Notes: generated by a model from the sequence alone, not told the origin. Positions 42,189 through 51,495 are shown, numbered from the stretch's first letter. The stretch is DNA of 64,000 bases from Nonomuraea sp. NBC_00507 (GCF_036013525.1 NZ_CP107853.1:2976001-3040000); one strand, 5' to 3'. A program made the numbers and translations.

Positions 42189-42997
42189 TCAGCGGCCCGT
42201 TGCCGTGAAGCCCAGCAGCAGTTTGCTGGTCGTCTCGGGCGCTTCCAACATGGGTAGGTGCCCGACGCCGGGCAGCAGCTCGACCCGCGCGTTCGGCACC
42301 GCGTCGTACTTGTGCGCCGACGATGGCTGCCAACGGGGGTCGGCAGCGCCGAAGATCACCAGCACTGGGACCTCGAGGGCGGCGAGACGCTCGGGCACGC
42401 TCCGCTCGGCGATGTACGCGGTGTTCCGGCGCAGCACCGTCCTCATCACGCGGTAGGTGATGCCCCGTACGTCGGCGACCACGTCTTCCGGGAGGTCCAC
42501 CGGGTGAGCGGCCGTCGCGCTGATCCCCCTGCGGATCATCGCATCCGAACGCCTCGACCACAGGAGCGGGCCCAAAGGCGGGGCCAACAGGACCCGAAGG
42601 ATGAACGGCTGCTGAAGGAGCGCATCCAGACTTGGGCCGCTACTGATCAGTGCAAGCGAACTCACGAGGTCGGGACGTTGTTCGGCAAGCGCGGTGGCGA
42701 CGTAGCCGCCGCTGGAGTGCCCGACCGCGGCGACGTGACGAAGGCCGAGGTCGTCCAGCAGCGCCGCCACCTGACCAGCCTGTGCAGGCACGTCGTACGA
42801 CGGCGCGGGCGGGGACTGGCCGCAGCCCGGGAGGTCGACCCGGATGACGTGATGGTGGCCGGCCAGTGCCGGGACCACCGTGCTCCAGAAGCCGCCCGAG
42901 GCCCCGATCCGTGGATGAGCAACAACGGGGGCGCCTGCCGCGGGCCGTCATGGACCACGTGGATCCCATGCGAGTGCTCAATGTCGTACTCACTCAT
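42189..42997 (-). pseudogene. Alpha/beta hydrolase with a 1-bp frameshift in a G tract
   Basis: From ATG 42997 the frame gives MSEYDIEHSHGIHVVHDGP and PPLLLIHGSG. It then shifts at the GGGG run at about 42903-42907 and continues in the next frame as ASGGFWSTVVPALAGHHHVI, with elbow GHSSGG, FGAADPRWQPS and LPGVGHLPMLE. One extra G makes a perfect 269-aa hydrolase of the CDS type seen beside AraC regulators. This could be a true mutation, a phase-variable tract or a sequencing error. It is the first gene of the cargo pair. Confidence 0.75.
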
Positions 42998-43307
42998 GCG
43001 GAGACTATGCACGGGCGGTCGACTATCAGTCTTGGACAAATGTTCCCGCGCAGTTGACGACCGACGGCCCGCCACCATCGTCGCAGTCCCCGGAGGCGGC
43101 GCTGTCATGGGCAGATGAGGACGACATCGCCCTTCCAGCACGGGGCACGCTCGATCAGTCAGCACTGCGTGCCCGCGGGCAGGCGAGGGCCACGATGCCG
43201 AACACCTCGTCATACTCACGATCGTGTCGCCTATCCCCACAGGGTTTCGGTCCCCAACGTGCTCGATCCCGGCGACGTTTCATGCTCATGCCGAGCGACG
43301 GGTAACA

Positions 43308-43430
43308 GGATGCCCTGAGGGCCAGGTTCGCCCTGCGGGCCCTCTTGCTGCCAGGAGACCCGATTTTTCGAACGCCGGAGCCCCGAGAGACTGCAAGTGG
43401 GCAGTGATGCGGCCGGGGCCGCCCCATCCC
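43308..43430 (-). pseudogene. 5' stub of the collagen-like gene abutting a methyltransferase scrap
   Basis: On the minus strand QQEGPQGEPGPQG (up to 43314) is the collagen tract that continues at 40958 after the cargo element. Upstream of it, from about 43388 to 43428, the DNA is almost identical to 12462-12502 inside the methyltransferase gene ([11 protein letters not shown] region). The collagen gene has therefore lost its own 5' end to a second rearrangement. No start codon for the fusion is evident. Confidence 0.55.
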
Positions 43431-43657
43431 CAGACAGTCAGCTGGCTTCGGCATGCGCTTGCAGTTCACGGATCTTCCACTCCACCCCAGCGATCCGCCG
43501 CGCATCGGAGGCTCTCGATCGGCTGATCGGGACTGGATTTAGTGAAGATCCCGGTAATCTCAGGACGTATCGGTGATGCGGCCCGACGGGCTTCCGCTCT
43601 GATGGCGGACACGCCCCCATACCGCACGAGTCTTTCGTGCTGCCTGGGGGTAGATCC

Positions 43658-45541
43658 GTGGCCGTTTTCCGGCATTCGGCGGAAAGTCTGGTCCAGCTGG
43701 TGTCCGAGTCGGTGCCCGAACGCGTCCTCAGCGATGTGATCGCGGACAACCTGCGCGCCACCCAAGGGATCAATCCAGGTAAGGGTGAACGCAAGTCCTG
43801 GGACCGAAGCATCCCGATCCTGGCCAGGGATCTGGTCGAAGCCGGACTTGGCGGCGTCGAGATGCTCATCGAGTACCAACTCCCATTAACCAGCAAGCGG
43901 GCCGACGTCATCCTCGCCGGGCGCGACCGGCGGACGGGAGCCGACTCCTACCTGATCGTCGAGCTCAAGCAGTGGAGCCAGGCCGAGTTGTACGAGGACG
44001 ACGCCGATCTTGTCCTGGTGTCGGGCATGGGCGATCGGCCCAAGCTTCACCCGGTCGTGCAGGTACGGGGCTACTGCGAATACCTGGCCGATTTCGTCGG
44101 GGCCCTCGATCAGCACAGGAACGCGGTGCGCGGGGTTGCTTACCTGCACAACGCCAGCGATCCGGACATCCACGATCTCTATGACCACGTCGAGGACGAG
44201 CGGACCCGGCTCTTCAGCAAGACACGTAGGGGCCAGTTCGTCGACTACCTCAAGTCTCAGTTCGCGCCCGAGTCCGGGGCTGCGTCGGCCGATCGCCTGC
44301 TGTCCAGCGCCATCCGGCCCTCCAAGCAGCTGCTGAAGGTCGCCGCGGGCGAGATCAAGAACCGCGACCAGTTCGTCCTGCTGGCCGAGCAGCGTCTGGC
44401 CTACGAGATGGTGCTGCACGCGGTGGAGAAGGCACGGGCGGACAACTCGAAGCAGGTAGTGATCATCACGGGAGGACCCGGCTCCGGCAAGAGCGTCATC
44501 GCGCTGTCCCTGCTGGGCGAGGTCTCAGATCGCGGCTACTCGGCTCTGCATGCCACCGGTTCGCGCTCCTTCACCGAGACGATGAGGCGCGTTGTCGCCA
44601 AGGGGTCGAACCGGATGAAGGCGATGTTCAAGTACTTCAACAACTTCATGACCGCCAAGCCCAACGACCTGGATGTGCTGATCTGCGACGAGGCCCACCG
44701 CATTCGCGAGACCTCGGCCAACCGGTTTACCAGGTCGGCCGAGCGGACGGGCCGGCCACAGCTGGACGAGCTGATCGCGGCCGCGCGGGTGCCGGTGTTC
44801 CTGCTGGATGAGCATCAGGTGGTACGGCCGGGGGAGATGGGGCGGGTCGCTGACATCACGGCCTACGCCCAGTCTCTCGGCCTTGCCGTACACGAGGTCG
44901 ATCTGGACGCGCAGTTCCGCTGCGGTGGGAGCCGCAAGTACGAGGAGTGGGTGCTGCGGCTGCTGGGCCTGGACGGCGGCGCTCCGGAGGCGTGGACGGG
45001 TGACGATCACTTCACCGTTTCCCTCGCCGAGTCGCCATACGAGTTAGAGGCACTGTTGAGGAGCAGGCTGAAAGCAGGGTATTCGGCGCGGATGACGGCG
45101 GGATTCTGCTGGCCCTGGAGTGCTCCGAACGGGGATGACAGCCTGGTCGCGGACGTACGGGTCGGTGACTGGGCGCGACCGTGGAACGTCAAGGGTGACA
45201 GGGCTGTGGGGAACGCTCCGGCCAGTGCCTTGTGGGCCTCAGCGCCCGGTGGCTTCGAGCAGGTGGGGTGCGTCTACACCGCGCAGGGCTTCGAGTACGA
45301 CTGGAATGGCGTGATCTTCGGTCCGGACCTCGTCTATCGCGACGGCAAGCTTGTCACTGTGCGCAGCGCCAGCAAGGACCCAGCGCTGGTGCGCAGGGGA
45401 GTCAGCGACGAACAGGCGGACCGGCTGATCCGCAACACCTACAAGGTGCTGCTGACTCGCGGCATGATGGGCACCACGGTGTACTCGGTCGATCCAGCGA
45501 CGCAGGAGTTCCTCGCGGGGCTGCTGGAGCCTCGTGTATGA
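43658..45541 (+). CDS. Nuclease-helicase fusion, DUF2075-type DNA/RNA helicase
   Basis: The 627-aa protein has an N-terminal region with a PD-(D/E)xK-like pattern (LIEYQLPLTSKRADVILAG, then YLIVELKQW). A DUF2075/Schlafen-like helicase domain follows, with Walker A ITGGPGSGKSVIA (about 268-280), Walker B LDVLICDEAHRI, a Gln-rich sensor LLDEHQVVRPGE and VCVYTAQGFEYDW near the C-terminus. Such fusions occur in defence islands and may cut and unwind foreign nucleic acid. GTG 43658 after GGGGGT is preferred over GTG 43637. It appears monocistronic. Confidence 0.8.
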   Translation: MAVFRHSAESLVQLVSESVPERVLSDVIADNLRATQGINPGKGERKSWDRSIPILARDLVEAGLGGVEMLIEYQLPLTSKRADVILAGRDRRTGADSYLIVELKQWSQAELYEDDADLVLVSGMGDRPKLHPVVQVRGYCEYLADFVGALDQHRNAVRGVAYLHNASDPDIHDLYDHVEDERTRLFSKTRRGQFVDYLKSQFAPESGAASADRLLSSAIRPSKQLLKVAAGEIKNRDQFVLLAEQRLAYEMVLHAVEKARADNSKQVVIITGGPGSGKSVIALSLLGEVSDRGYSALHATGSRSFTETMRRVVAKGSNRMKAMFKYFNNFMTAKPNDLDVLICDEAHRIRETSANRFTRSAERTGRPQLDELIAAARVPVFLLDEHQVVRPGEMGRVADITAYAQSLGLAVHEVDLDAQFRCGGSRKYEEWVLRLLGLDGGAPEAWTGDDHFTVSLAESPYELEALLRSRLKAGYSARMTAGFCWPWSAPNGDDSLVADVRVGDWARPWNVKGDRAVGNAPASALWASAPGGFEQVGCVYTAQGFEYDWNGVIFGPDLVYRDGKLVTVRSASKDPALVRRGVSDEQADRLIRNTYKVLLTRGMMGTTVYSVDPATQEFLAGLLEPRV

Positions 45542-45836
45542 GGGGTCGCCTGGCCTTGGCGATACGCGCGAGCATCGCCTCGTCCATGCCGGCCAGAGTA
45601 CGGTGGTGGTGAAGTCCGACGGCGCCGCCTGATGGGCTCGCAGCCGCTCGGCCTCCAGCACTTTGCGCGTCCCACAGACGATCCCCCTGGCCAGGCTGAG
45701 GCCAGGCGCAAGTGACCCCCTCCGCGAGCTGACCATCGACCTCACCCGGACTACCAACCCCAAGGCAAGCCCCAAAACGACGAAACTCGCGACCCTGTAG
45801 GTTCGCGGGTTTCCGATGTCCTGAGACATCACAGAG

Positions 45837-45880
45837 TGCCCCCGGCAGAATTCGAGCCGGCGGCATCTGCTTTAGGAGAG
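45837..45880 (-). pseudogene. 3' half of a tRNA-Arg(CCT)-like gene
   Basis: On the minus strand a CT-CCT-AA anticodon loop is followed by a degraded T arm (GCCGG-CTCGAAT-TCTGC) and acceptor CGGGGGC plus A. The 5' half is missing. It shares AGAGTGCCCCCGGCAG with the fragment at 22040-22084 in the same orientation. The two fragments enclose 23.8 kb. Confidence 0.6.
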
Positions 45881-45947
45881 CGAGGGCAGTATTGCGTTCC
45901 CACGGGGCGTGACCTGCGAAAACGTCCGGCGCCATGGCGGCGATTCG

Positions 45948-45971
45948 TATGATCATCCCGCACATGTCTCC
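45948..45971 (+). promoter_or_regulatory. Promoter/start module copy 5 (TATGAT-N10-ATG)
   Basis: TATGATCATCCCGCACATG then TCTCCC. The frame stops after four codons (MSPTL), so only the promoter block is conserved here. Confidence 0.45.
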
Positions 45972-46331
45972 CACCCTCTGAAACGCGGCCACTTGTCTCG
46001 GTGGCAAGCGGCTGGGGGAGGGCGGTTTGCGTCCGTCTGGCATGCCCCGGCAGCATTCGATGCACGATATGAGATGTGAGCGCCTGCACATGGTGAGCGC
46101 TCTGCTGAGACCGGACTTCACCCTCAATGATCAGCTTGCTCGGATATATGCCAGGCTCGTCGGAAGGGCGCGAAGCTGTGTGTACCAGGGCGCAACCTGC
46201 CCCTTGGCCTGATATAGCCGCTTAACCACCCAGTTGTCCTGTATAGGGGCCTTGGTTGCAGTGCGCGAATATGAAGGCCCTGAGGCTTACGGTGCGATAA
46301 TGGCCGCATCCAACCTACCCCTAGGAGTAAC

Positions 46332-46661
46332 ATGTCCTCGGAACCGGGCACCGTGATCGTTCCTGTGCGGACCAAAACGGGTGATTTGGTTCATATCTCC
46401 GCCACACCCGTCACTGCTTCCATTGACGGCGAGATCGAACTGTCCTCACGTGCCTACAAGCTCAAGGATGCCCTGTCAGAGCTCACTGGATTCGCAGCCG
46501 ACGTGGTGGAGACCCTTCGTAAATTAGAAACAAACAAGCTGACCGTAGAATTTGGCTGTGAGTTCGCTGTGGAGAGCGGCAAGCTGCTGGCCGTCGTAGG
46601 GAAAGGCACCGGCAAGTCGGCTGTCAAGGTGACGATGGAGTGGACACGCCCGGACAACTGA
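46332..46661 (+). CDS. Trypco1-type protein (trypsin-co-occurring domain)
   Basis: The 109-aa product has the pattern of the trypsin-co-occurring domain 1 family: an N-terminal strand pair (IVPVRTKTGDLVHISATPV), a helix (LKDALSELTGFAADVVETLR), then VEFGCEFAVESGKLLAVVGK and the closing KVTMEW strand. Members are encoded next to trypsin-like proteases in predicted conflict systems and may inhibit or activate the protease. The stop lies 1 nt before the protease-NACHT start, so the two are tightly coupled. Confidence 0.75.
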   Translation: MSSEPGTVIVPVRTKTGDLVHISATPVTASIDGEIELSSRAYKLKDALSELTGFAADVVETLRKLETNKLTVEFGCEFAVESGKLLAVVGKGTGKSAVKVTMEWTRPDN

Positions 46662-46662
46662 C

Positions 46663-49308
46663 ATGGCTCTTACAGACCCTCTGCCTCTCGCTCTCAAGTC
46701 GGCCACGGTCTCCCTTTCTTCTCAGGCGGGCGACGGTACTGGCTTCTTCGTCGCGCCCAGAGTGGTGCTGACGTGCGCTCACGTGGTGGATGGTGAGGAG
46801 GGAGTGGTGCGCGGCCAGTGGCAGGGCTCCCAGGTGGAGTTTCGGCTCGATAACAGCTATCGCGGCGACGATCCTCCCGATCTGGCGGCGCTGCATCTGG
46901 AAACGCCCCTTGATCATCCCTTCGTGGCTCTGGCACCATCCGTCTTACCTGGTGACTACCTGTGGTCCTGGGGATACCCCAGGGGATCGTACTCATCGGG
47001 TGACTCGGTCGCGTTGAAGTATGACGGTCCCTCAGAGCGGCATGATGGGGAGCTGATCCGCGCCAGTGGTGCGCGCCCCCGCCCCGGGTTCAGCGGCGCC
47101 CCAGTGCTCAACCGACGCACTGGGGGCGTGTGCGGAGTCGTCAGGCTGGGAGATCAAAACGATTCCGTCACCCGCCTCGTCTCGGCTGACAAGATCCTCG
47201 AGACGTATCCGGAACTGTCACGCTATCAACGCCCTCCTCACACCAACATCGAGTGGCTGGACCTCCTCACGGACGAACAGTTGCACGCAGGCGCATGGCG
47301 GTATCCAAGCCGTCAACTGCTGGCCTATCTGGAGGCAGTGCGTGGTTTTGTGCGGTCCCACCCGTATGCCATCTCGCTGCCCAACACGCCACCACTGTCT
47401 ACGGTTTACCTTCGCCAGCATGGCGTGAGCTTGCAGCGCGTGACGGAAGAAGATTCGCTCATCAACCTACCGGGACCGGAATCGGTTGGCCGTGAGGTCA
47501 GCGGCAAGCAGCAACTGTTCACTAGACACCGGAACACGCTCATCATCGGCCGGCCCGGAGCGGGCAAGTCCAGCCTACTCAGATACGTTGCCGAGATCGC
47601 GAGCCGTGACTGGATCTTCGCTAAGGACGGAGCGTTTGTCCCGGCGTACGTACCCGCCAGAGCACTGAGCAGTCGTAACAGCTTCAACGCCGCTCTGGCT
47701 GCCACTGTCAACCGGGAGCTGGGAACGTGGCTCGATACAAGCTTGCCTGACGACTGGTTCAGCAGACAGCCCATACCCGGAGTGCCCTGGCTTCTCCTCG
47801 TGGACGGCATCGACGAGATCTTCACGGCCGATGGCAGGCGGGAGGTGCTCAACTCGATCATCCACCGGCGCGGTACTGAGAATTATCGATTTCTCATCGC
47901 CAGCCGACCTCTACCGTATCTGGAGATCGATCAGCTATTGAGGGCCGGAACGGGAGCGTACGAAATCCTGCCGTTCTCTCCCGATCAGCTGCTGATACTG
48001 GCGGAGTTGTGGTTCAAGGCACTAAGTTTCAACCAGCCGCGTGCTCTCGCTGAGCGGTTTCGAGCGGAGCTCGAGCGCAGCAGGACTGCACATCTCGCTC
48101 GTGTGCCTCTTCTCGCCACGATGCTTTGTGTCGTCTTTGCTGGAAATCCCGCGCAGGGCATACCCCGCAGCCGCGCCGAACTCTACGAGCGCTTCATCAC
48201 TTTGCTGATGTCCAAGCAGTACCAGCATGTTGACATCTATGAGCGGCTGGATCGACGAGCCAGGCCGTATGGGCCTGCTGCACGCCAGTCTGTTCGAATT
48301 CTGTTGGGTAGAGCCCGGCACTTGATCGAGCGCCTTGCGGCGGCGCGCCATCGCGGTGATCAGCGCCCATTCATCGATCTGGCGCAGATCTGGACCGTGT
48401 CGTTGCGGCCGCCGTGTATGCCAGAAGATGAATGGGGCCAGATTCTTCAGGACTTGCTACGGCAGAGTGGTGTCATGACACAGCGAAGGGGGGAGTTTGC
48501 TTTCGTCCATATGACCGTGGAGGAGTACCTTGCTGCCCGCTATACCGCATACAACCTCACTCCGGAGGTAGCTAATTACCTGGTTTTCCTCCAGGGTAGG
48601 GAGCAGTCGTATCGCCAATTCCTCGCGCACGTATGTGTCAAATCCGGCGTTTCCTTCGAGGTGGGGGCATTACATAGTCTCAGCACTGGCACGCCGGAAG
48701 ATGTGATGTTTATCGCGTCGTTACTGCGCGATGGTTTAGAACTGGGTGATGTGGTGCGGGCTGCCGCAGTGAGCCGGCTAGGCCGGATGGCGGCCTCCTC
48801 CGAACCGGGTGACATCAGTGCCGAGTTGCGTATCGCGGCGGCCTATGAACTCGTCTATCTCTCGCCAGAGAAAGGGCTGGCCCCTCTCAGAGGTATCGCC
48901 GAGAATCCACGTATGTCGCGCTTCGACCGGATCCAAGCAGCCAGGCAGCTGGTGGAACTCGACTTTAGGCTCGGTGTTGGGCTGTTAACGGATCTGATTG
49001 ACGCTTTTACGTCAACCGGTTCGGGAGACTGTCTACGGGCCGCGCGTTATCTCCTCGAATTAGATGTTTCGCTTGGTTTAGAAGCGCTGAAGCGCATCGC
49101 CCAAAACCCGTATCTGGACGGTTGGACTTGTTTGGAGGCCGCGGTCGAGATCGAAAGATGGGATAAGAACCTGTCTCGCACCGTACTGAAGGATATCGCT
49201 AGAGATTCTCAGGTCGGGCTGCTCTGCCGGTTGGATGCAATTGAACTGCTGGGTGCTGACGCGGACCCAGGATTGGCAGCCTCTCTTTATGATCAGCGGC
49301 TGCCATGA
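46663..49308 (+). CDS. Trypsin-like protease fused to a NACHT ATPase
   Basis: The 881-aa protein starts with a chymotrypsin-fold protease: His40 in TCAHVV, Asp73 in PPDLAAL and Ser144 in PGFSGAP complete the triad. No signal peptide is seen, so it acts in the cytoplasm. A NACHT domain follows, with Walker A IGRPGAGKSS (about 295-304) and Walker B LLLVDGIDEI (about 378-387). The C-terminal 350 residues are helical repeats (HEAT-like; ARQLVELDFRLGVGLL, ARYLLELDVSLGLEALK). The layout (protease effector, ATPase switch, repeat sensor) is that of STAND immune proteins. It is paired with a Trypco1 protein. Confidence 0.85.
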   Translation: MALTDPLPLALKSATVSLSSQAGDGTGFFVAPRVVLTCAHVVDGEEGVVRGQWQGSQVEFRLDNSYRGDDPPDLAALHLETPLDHPFVALAPSVLPGDYLWSWGYPRGSYSSGDSVALKYDGPSERHDGELIRASGARPRPGFSGAPVLNRRTGGVCGVVRLGDQNDSVTRLVSADKILETYPELSRYQRPPHTNIEWLDLLTDEQLHAGAWRYPSRQLLAYLEAVRGFVRSHPYAISLPNTPPLSTVYLRQHGVSLQRVTEEDSLINLPGPESVGREVSGKQQLFTRHRNTLIIGRPGAGKSSLLRYVAEIASRDWIFAKDGAFVPAYVPARALSSRNSFNAALAATVNRELGTWLDTSLPDDWFSRQPIPGVPWLLLVDGIDEIFTADGRREVLNSIIHRRGTENYRFLIASRPLPYLEIDQLLRAGTGAYEILPFSPDQLLILAELWFKALSFNQPRALAERFRAELERSRTAHLARVPLLATMLCVVFAGNPAQGIPRSRAELYERFITLLMSKQYQHVDIYERLDRRARPYGPAARQSVRILLGRARHLIERLAAARHRGDQRPFIDLAQIWTVSLRPPCMPEDEWGQILQDLLRQSGVMTQRRGEFAFVHMTVEEYLAARYTAYNLTPEVANYLVFLQGREQSYRQFLAHVCVKSGVSFEVGALHSLSTGTPEDVMFIASLLRDGLELGDVVRAAAVSRLGRMAASSEPGDISAELRIAAAYELVYLSPEKGLAPLRGIAENPRMSRFDRIQAARQLVELDFRLGVGLLTDLIDAFTSTGSGDCLRAARYLLELDVSLGLEALKRIAQNPYLDGWTCLEAAVEIERWDKNLSRTVLKDIARDSQVGLLCRLDAIELLGADADPGLAASLYDQRLP

Positions 49309-49389
49309 TTGCGTGGCTAGAAAGATCGTCTGCAGTGAGGCTCAGCCCGAATCCACCGATCGAGATTCGACGGTCGTCACGTGCAAAGC

Positions 49390-51495
49390 TCATGTCAGCA
49401 CTGACCATCGTGCACCTTCGGCCAATACCTGCCGGGCACCATCGAGATCGGCAAGGCGGGCAGAGAGGGTGGTGACTGCCAGCCGTTCGGGAAGTGCGGC
49501 GCTGAATTTGAGACCATTTACCGCCTTAGGATCCACGTCGGGCATGCAGAGTCGCTCAGCCGCTCCATTTAACGTCTCTCGCCACGTTCGCGCGGTGATC
49601 TCGGTACGGAGCCGTACGGAGTCCTCTTCAATCCGCTGACCAGGGATCGCGATCTCCGACAAGGTCGCGGCTAGCGTCGCATTGACCCGTGAGCCGGCCC
49701 AGGTCCACCAGCGAACATCCCCGCTCGCATCCCGCGTGATGATGGTTCCGCCGGGATGAACGATCTCCAGACTGTCGGTCCGGACTGTGGCGAGTCGTTC
49801 TTGTGCGCGGCGGCTCAGGATGACGGGCGGCTCCTCGCCGAGGAGTACCGAGCGCATGGCCCGGCAGAGAGCGAAGGAAAGAGTGCCCAGGCCGCGCCCG
49901 TGCCAGCGTGCCTTACCCTGGCCGTCGGAAGGTTCGGCGAAGCAGCGTCGCCGTCGCCAGTCGACAGATACAACGCGCCAGGTGCGCCCCGCGAGCAAAA
50001 GCAGGCGCGGCCCCTCTATCTGCTCGGTGAGCAGCGCCGGATCAGTTCGCCCGATCTCTTTGCGGCCATGCAACACCGTGAACTCGGGCGCCGCCGTGAA
50101 GACGGAGGTCATCTCCATGAAATGGCGAAAGCCGAAGCGTCGCTCGGCTTCTGGGCCGATGAACAGCATCCCAGAATCCTCGTCTACGTAGCCGTTCTCC
50201 AGCAGATGCCGCACGATCGGCTTCGAACCGCCGTTGAATGGCCAGAGCCCGTTCCACCACTCAGCCCAGATATGATCGCCGACTTGATGTTCCTGCAAGC
50301 AGAGCGCCAATACTTGCTGCGCGACGATATGGCGCGGCTCGGGGGGTGGAGTGACCGGCTCCACCCATCCCCGACTCCAGAGCAGCAGCAACGCCGCGGC
50401 ACGCAGGAGGGATCCCTCGTCGAGCGCGAGGAACAGGCAGTTGCGGACGCTTCCAGGTCGACGACCGGTTCGCCCGATCCGCTGGAGGAAGGACGCGACG
50501 GTGAACGGCGCGTTGATCTGGATCACTCGGTCCAAGTCCCCGACGTCGATACCGAGTTCAAGGGTCGAGGTCGCGATGATGACGCAGTCCCGAGCCTGTG
50601 CGAAGGCCTCCTCGGATCGTCGGCGTTCGTCCACGGACAGTGAGGCGTGGGAGAGGAATACGGTGACGCCCCGAGTGGCCAGCGCGTGCCCTAGCTCTTC
50701 GACCAGCTGTTTGGAATCGCAGAAGACCAGCCTTTTCTCGCCACGATGCAGTGCCGCGATGACCTTCGCCGCATTAGAGACCGAGCCCACGTAATCAAGC
50801 TGGACTTCTCCAGATGGCGAGTTCGCTGCCTGACGGGGGACATCTGGTGAGACGATCGACGCCGGATGGGATCCCGCTCCGGAGCCTTGCAACCATCTCA
50901 GCAGCTCGGCAGGGTTGCCGACGGTTGCGGACAACCCGATCCGCTGCAGGCGGTGGCCGAGAAGGTAGGTGAGGCGCTCCAGCACGGCAAGTAGGTGCCA
51001 GCCGCGGTCGTCGCCGGCGAATGCGTGCACCTCGTCGATCACGACCGCCCGAAGGCCGGATAAGAACTCACGATGGTCAACATTGGCACTGACCAGCATC
51101 GCCTCTAGCGACTCGGGTGTGGTCAGCAGCACGTCGGGCTGCTCCCGGAGGGTCTGCTTACGGCGGCTGGAGGTCACATCGCCGTGCCAGAGTGTGGCCC
51201 GTCGGCCGAGCCACCCCGTGTAGCTCTCCAACCGTGGCAGCAGGTTGTTCAGTAGCGCCTTCATCGGGCACAGATAGAGCACCGAGGTCCCGTGCCAGCG
51301 CTCGGTCACCATCCGTGACAGGAGCGGAAACACCGCGGCCTCGGTCTTTCCGCCCGCAGTGGGTGCCAGCAAGAGTGCGTCCGAGCCCGCCAGTACTGGA
51401 GCGATGGCTTCTTCCTGAAGGGGGCGCAGCCCAGGCCAGCCGAGCGTGTTGACGATGTGATGGAGCACGACCGGGTGGAGTTCCGCCGGGCTCAC
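49390..51495 (-). CDS. brxHI: BREX type 2 helicase BrxHI (DEAD/DEAH, Lhr-like)
   Basis: The 701-aa superfamily 2 helicase has motif I LAPTAGGKTEAA (about 37-48), motif II VIDEVHAF, motif III GLSATVG and motif VI QRIGRTGRRPG, followed by a C-terminal extension. It is the last gene of the operon and its GTG start overlaps the brxD stop (GTGA). A brxD-brxHI pair is the usual end of BREX type 2 loci in actinobacteria. It converges with the protease-NACHT gene 81 bp away. Confidence 0.85.
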   Translation of the reverse strand: MSPAELHPVVLHHIVNTLGWPGLRPLQEEAIAPVLAGSDALLLAPTAGGKTEAAVFPLLSRMVTERWHGTSVLYLCPMKALLNNLLPRLESYTGWLGRRATLWHGDVTSSRRKQTLREQPDVLLTTPESLEAMLVSANVDHREFLSGLRAVVIDEVHAFAGDDRGWHLLAVLERLTYLLGHRLQRIGLSATVGNPAELLRWLQGSGAGSHPASIVSPDVPRQAANSPSGEVQLDYVGSVSNAAKVIAALHRGEKRLVFCDSKQLVEELGHALATRGVTVFLSHASLSVDERRRSEEAFAQARDCVIIATSTLELGIDVGDLDRVIQINAPFTVASFLQRIGRTGRRPGSVRNCLFLALDEGSLLRAAALLLLWSRGWVEPVTPPPEPRHIVAQQVLALCLQEHQVGDHIWAEWWNGLWPFNGGSKPIVRHLLENGYVDEDSGMLFIGPEAERRFGFRHFMEMTSVFTAAPEFTVLHGRKEIGRTDPALLTEQIEGPRLLLLAGRTWRVVSVDWRRRRCFAEPSDGQGKARWHGRGLGTLSFALCRAMRSVLLGEEPPVILSRRAQERLATVRTDSLEIVHPGGTIITRDASGDVRWWTWAGSRVNATLAATLSEIAIPGQRIEEDSVRLRTEITARTWRETLNGAAERLCMPDVDPKAVNGLKFSAALPERLAVTTLSARLADLDGARQVLAEGARWSVLT

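Larger units (their letters stand above)
40959..43307. mobile_element. 2.35-kb cargo element with IS21-like ends and no transposase
   Basis: The ends 40959-40982 and 43284-43307 are imperfect inverted repeats (17 of 24 match; both start TGTT and share CGTC and ATGAGC). Each end has an inner ACGTC repeat. GGATGCC occurs directly outside both ends (40952-40958, 43308-43314) as a likely target duplication. It contains an AraC-type regulator and a frameshifted hydrolase but no transposase, so it would need an enzyme in trans. Multiple short repeats at TGT-type ends recall IS21, but the assignment is only an inference. Confidence 0.7.
45542..46331. other. 790-bp gap with hairpins, tRNA scrap and module copy 5
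   Basis: No gene is supported. Two hairpins occur in tandem: 45782-45813 (14-bp imperfect stem, TGTA loop) and 45815-45830 (GATGTC-CTGA-GACATC). Next come the tRNA-Arg scrap 45837-45880 and the promoter-like module 45948-45971. On the minus strand the hairpins lie just downstream of the tRNA fragment and may be its old terminators. Confidence 0.55.
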
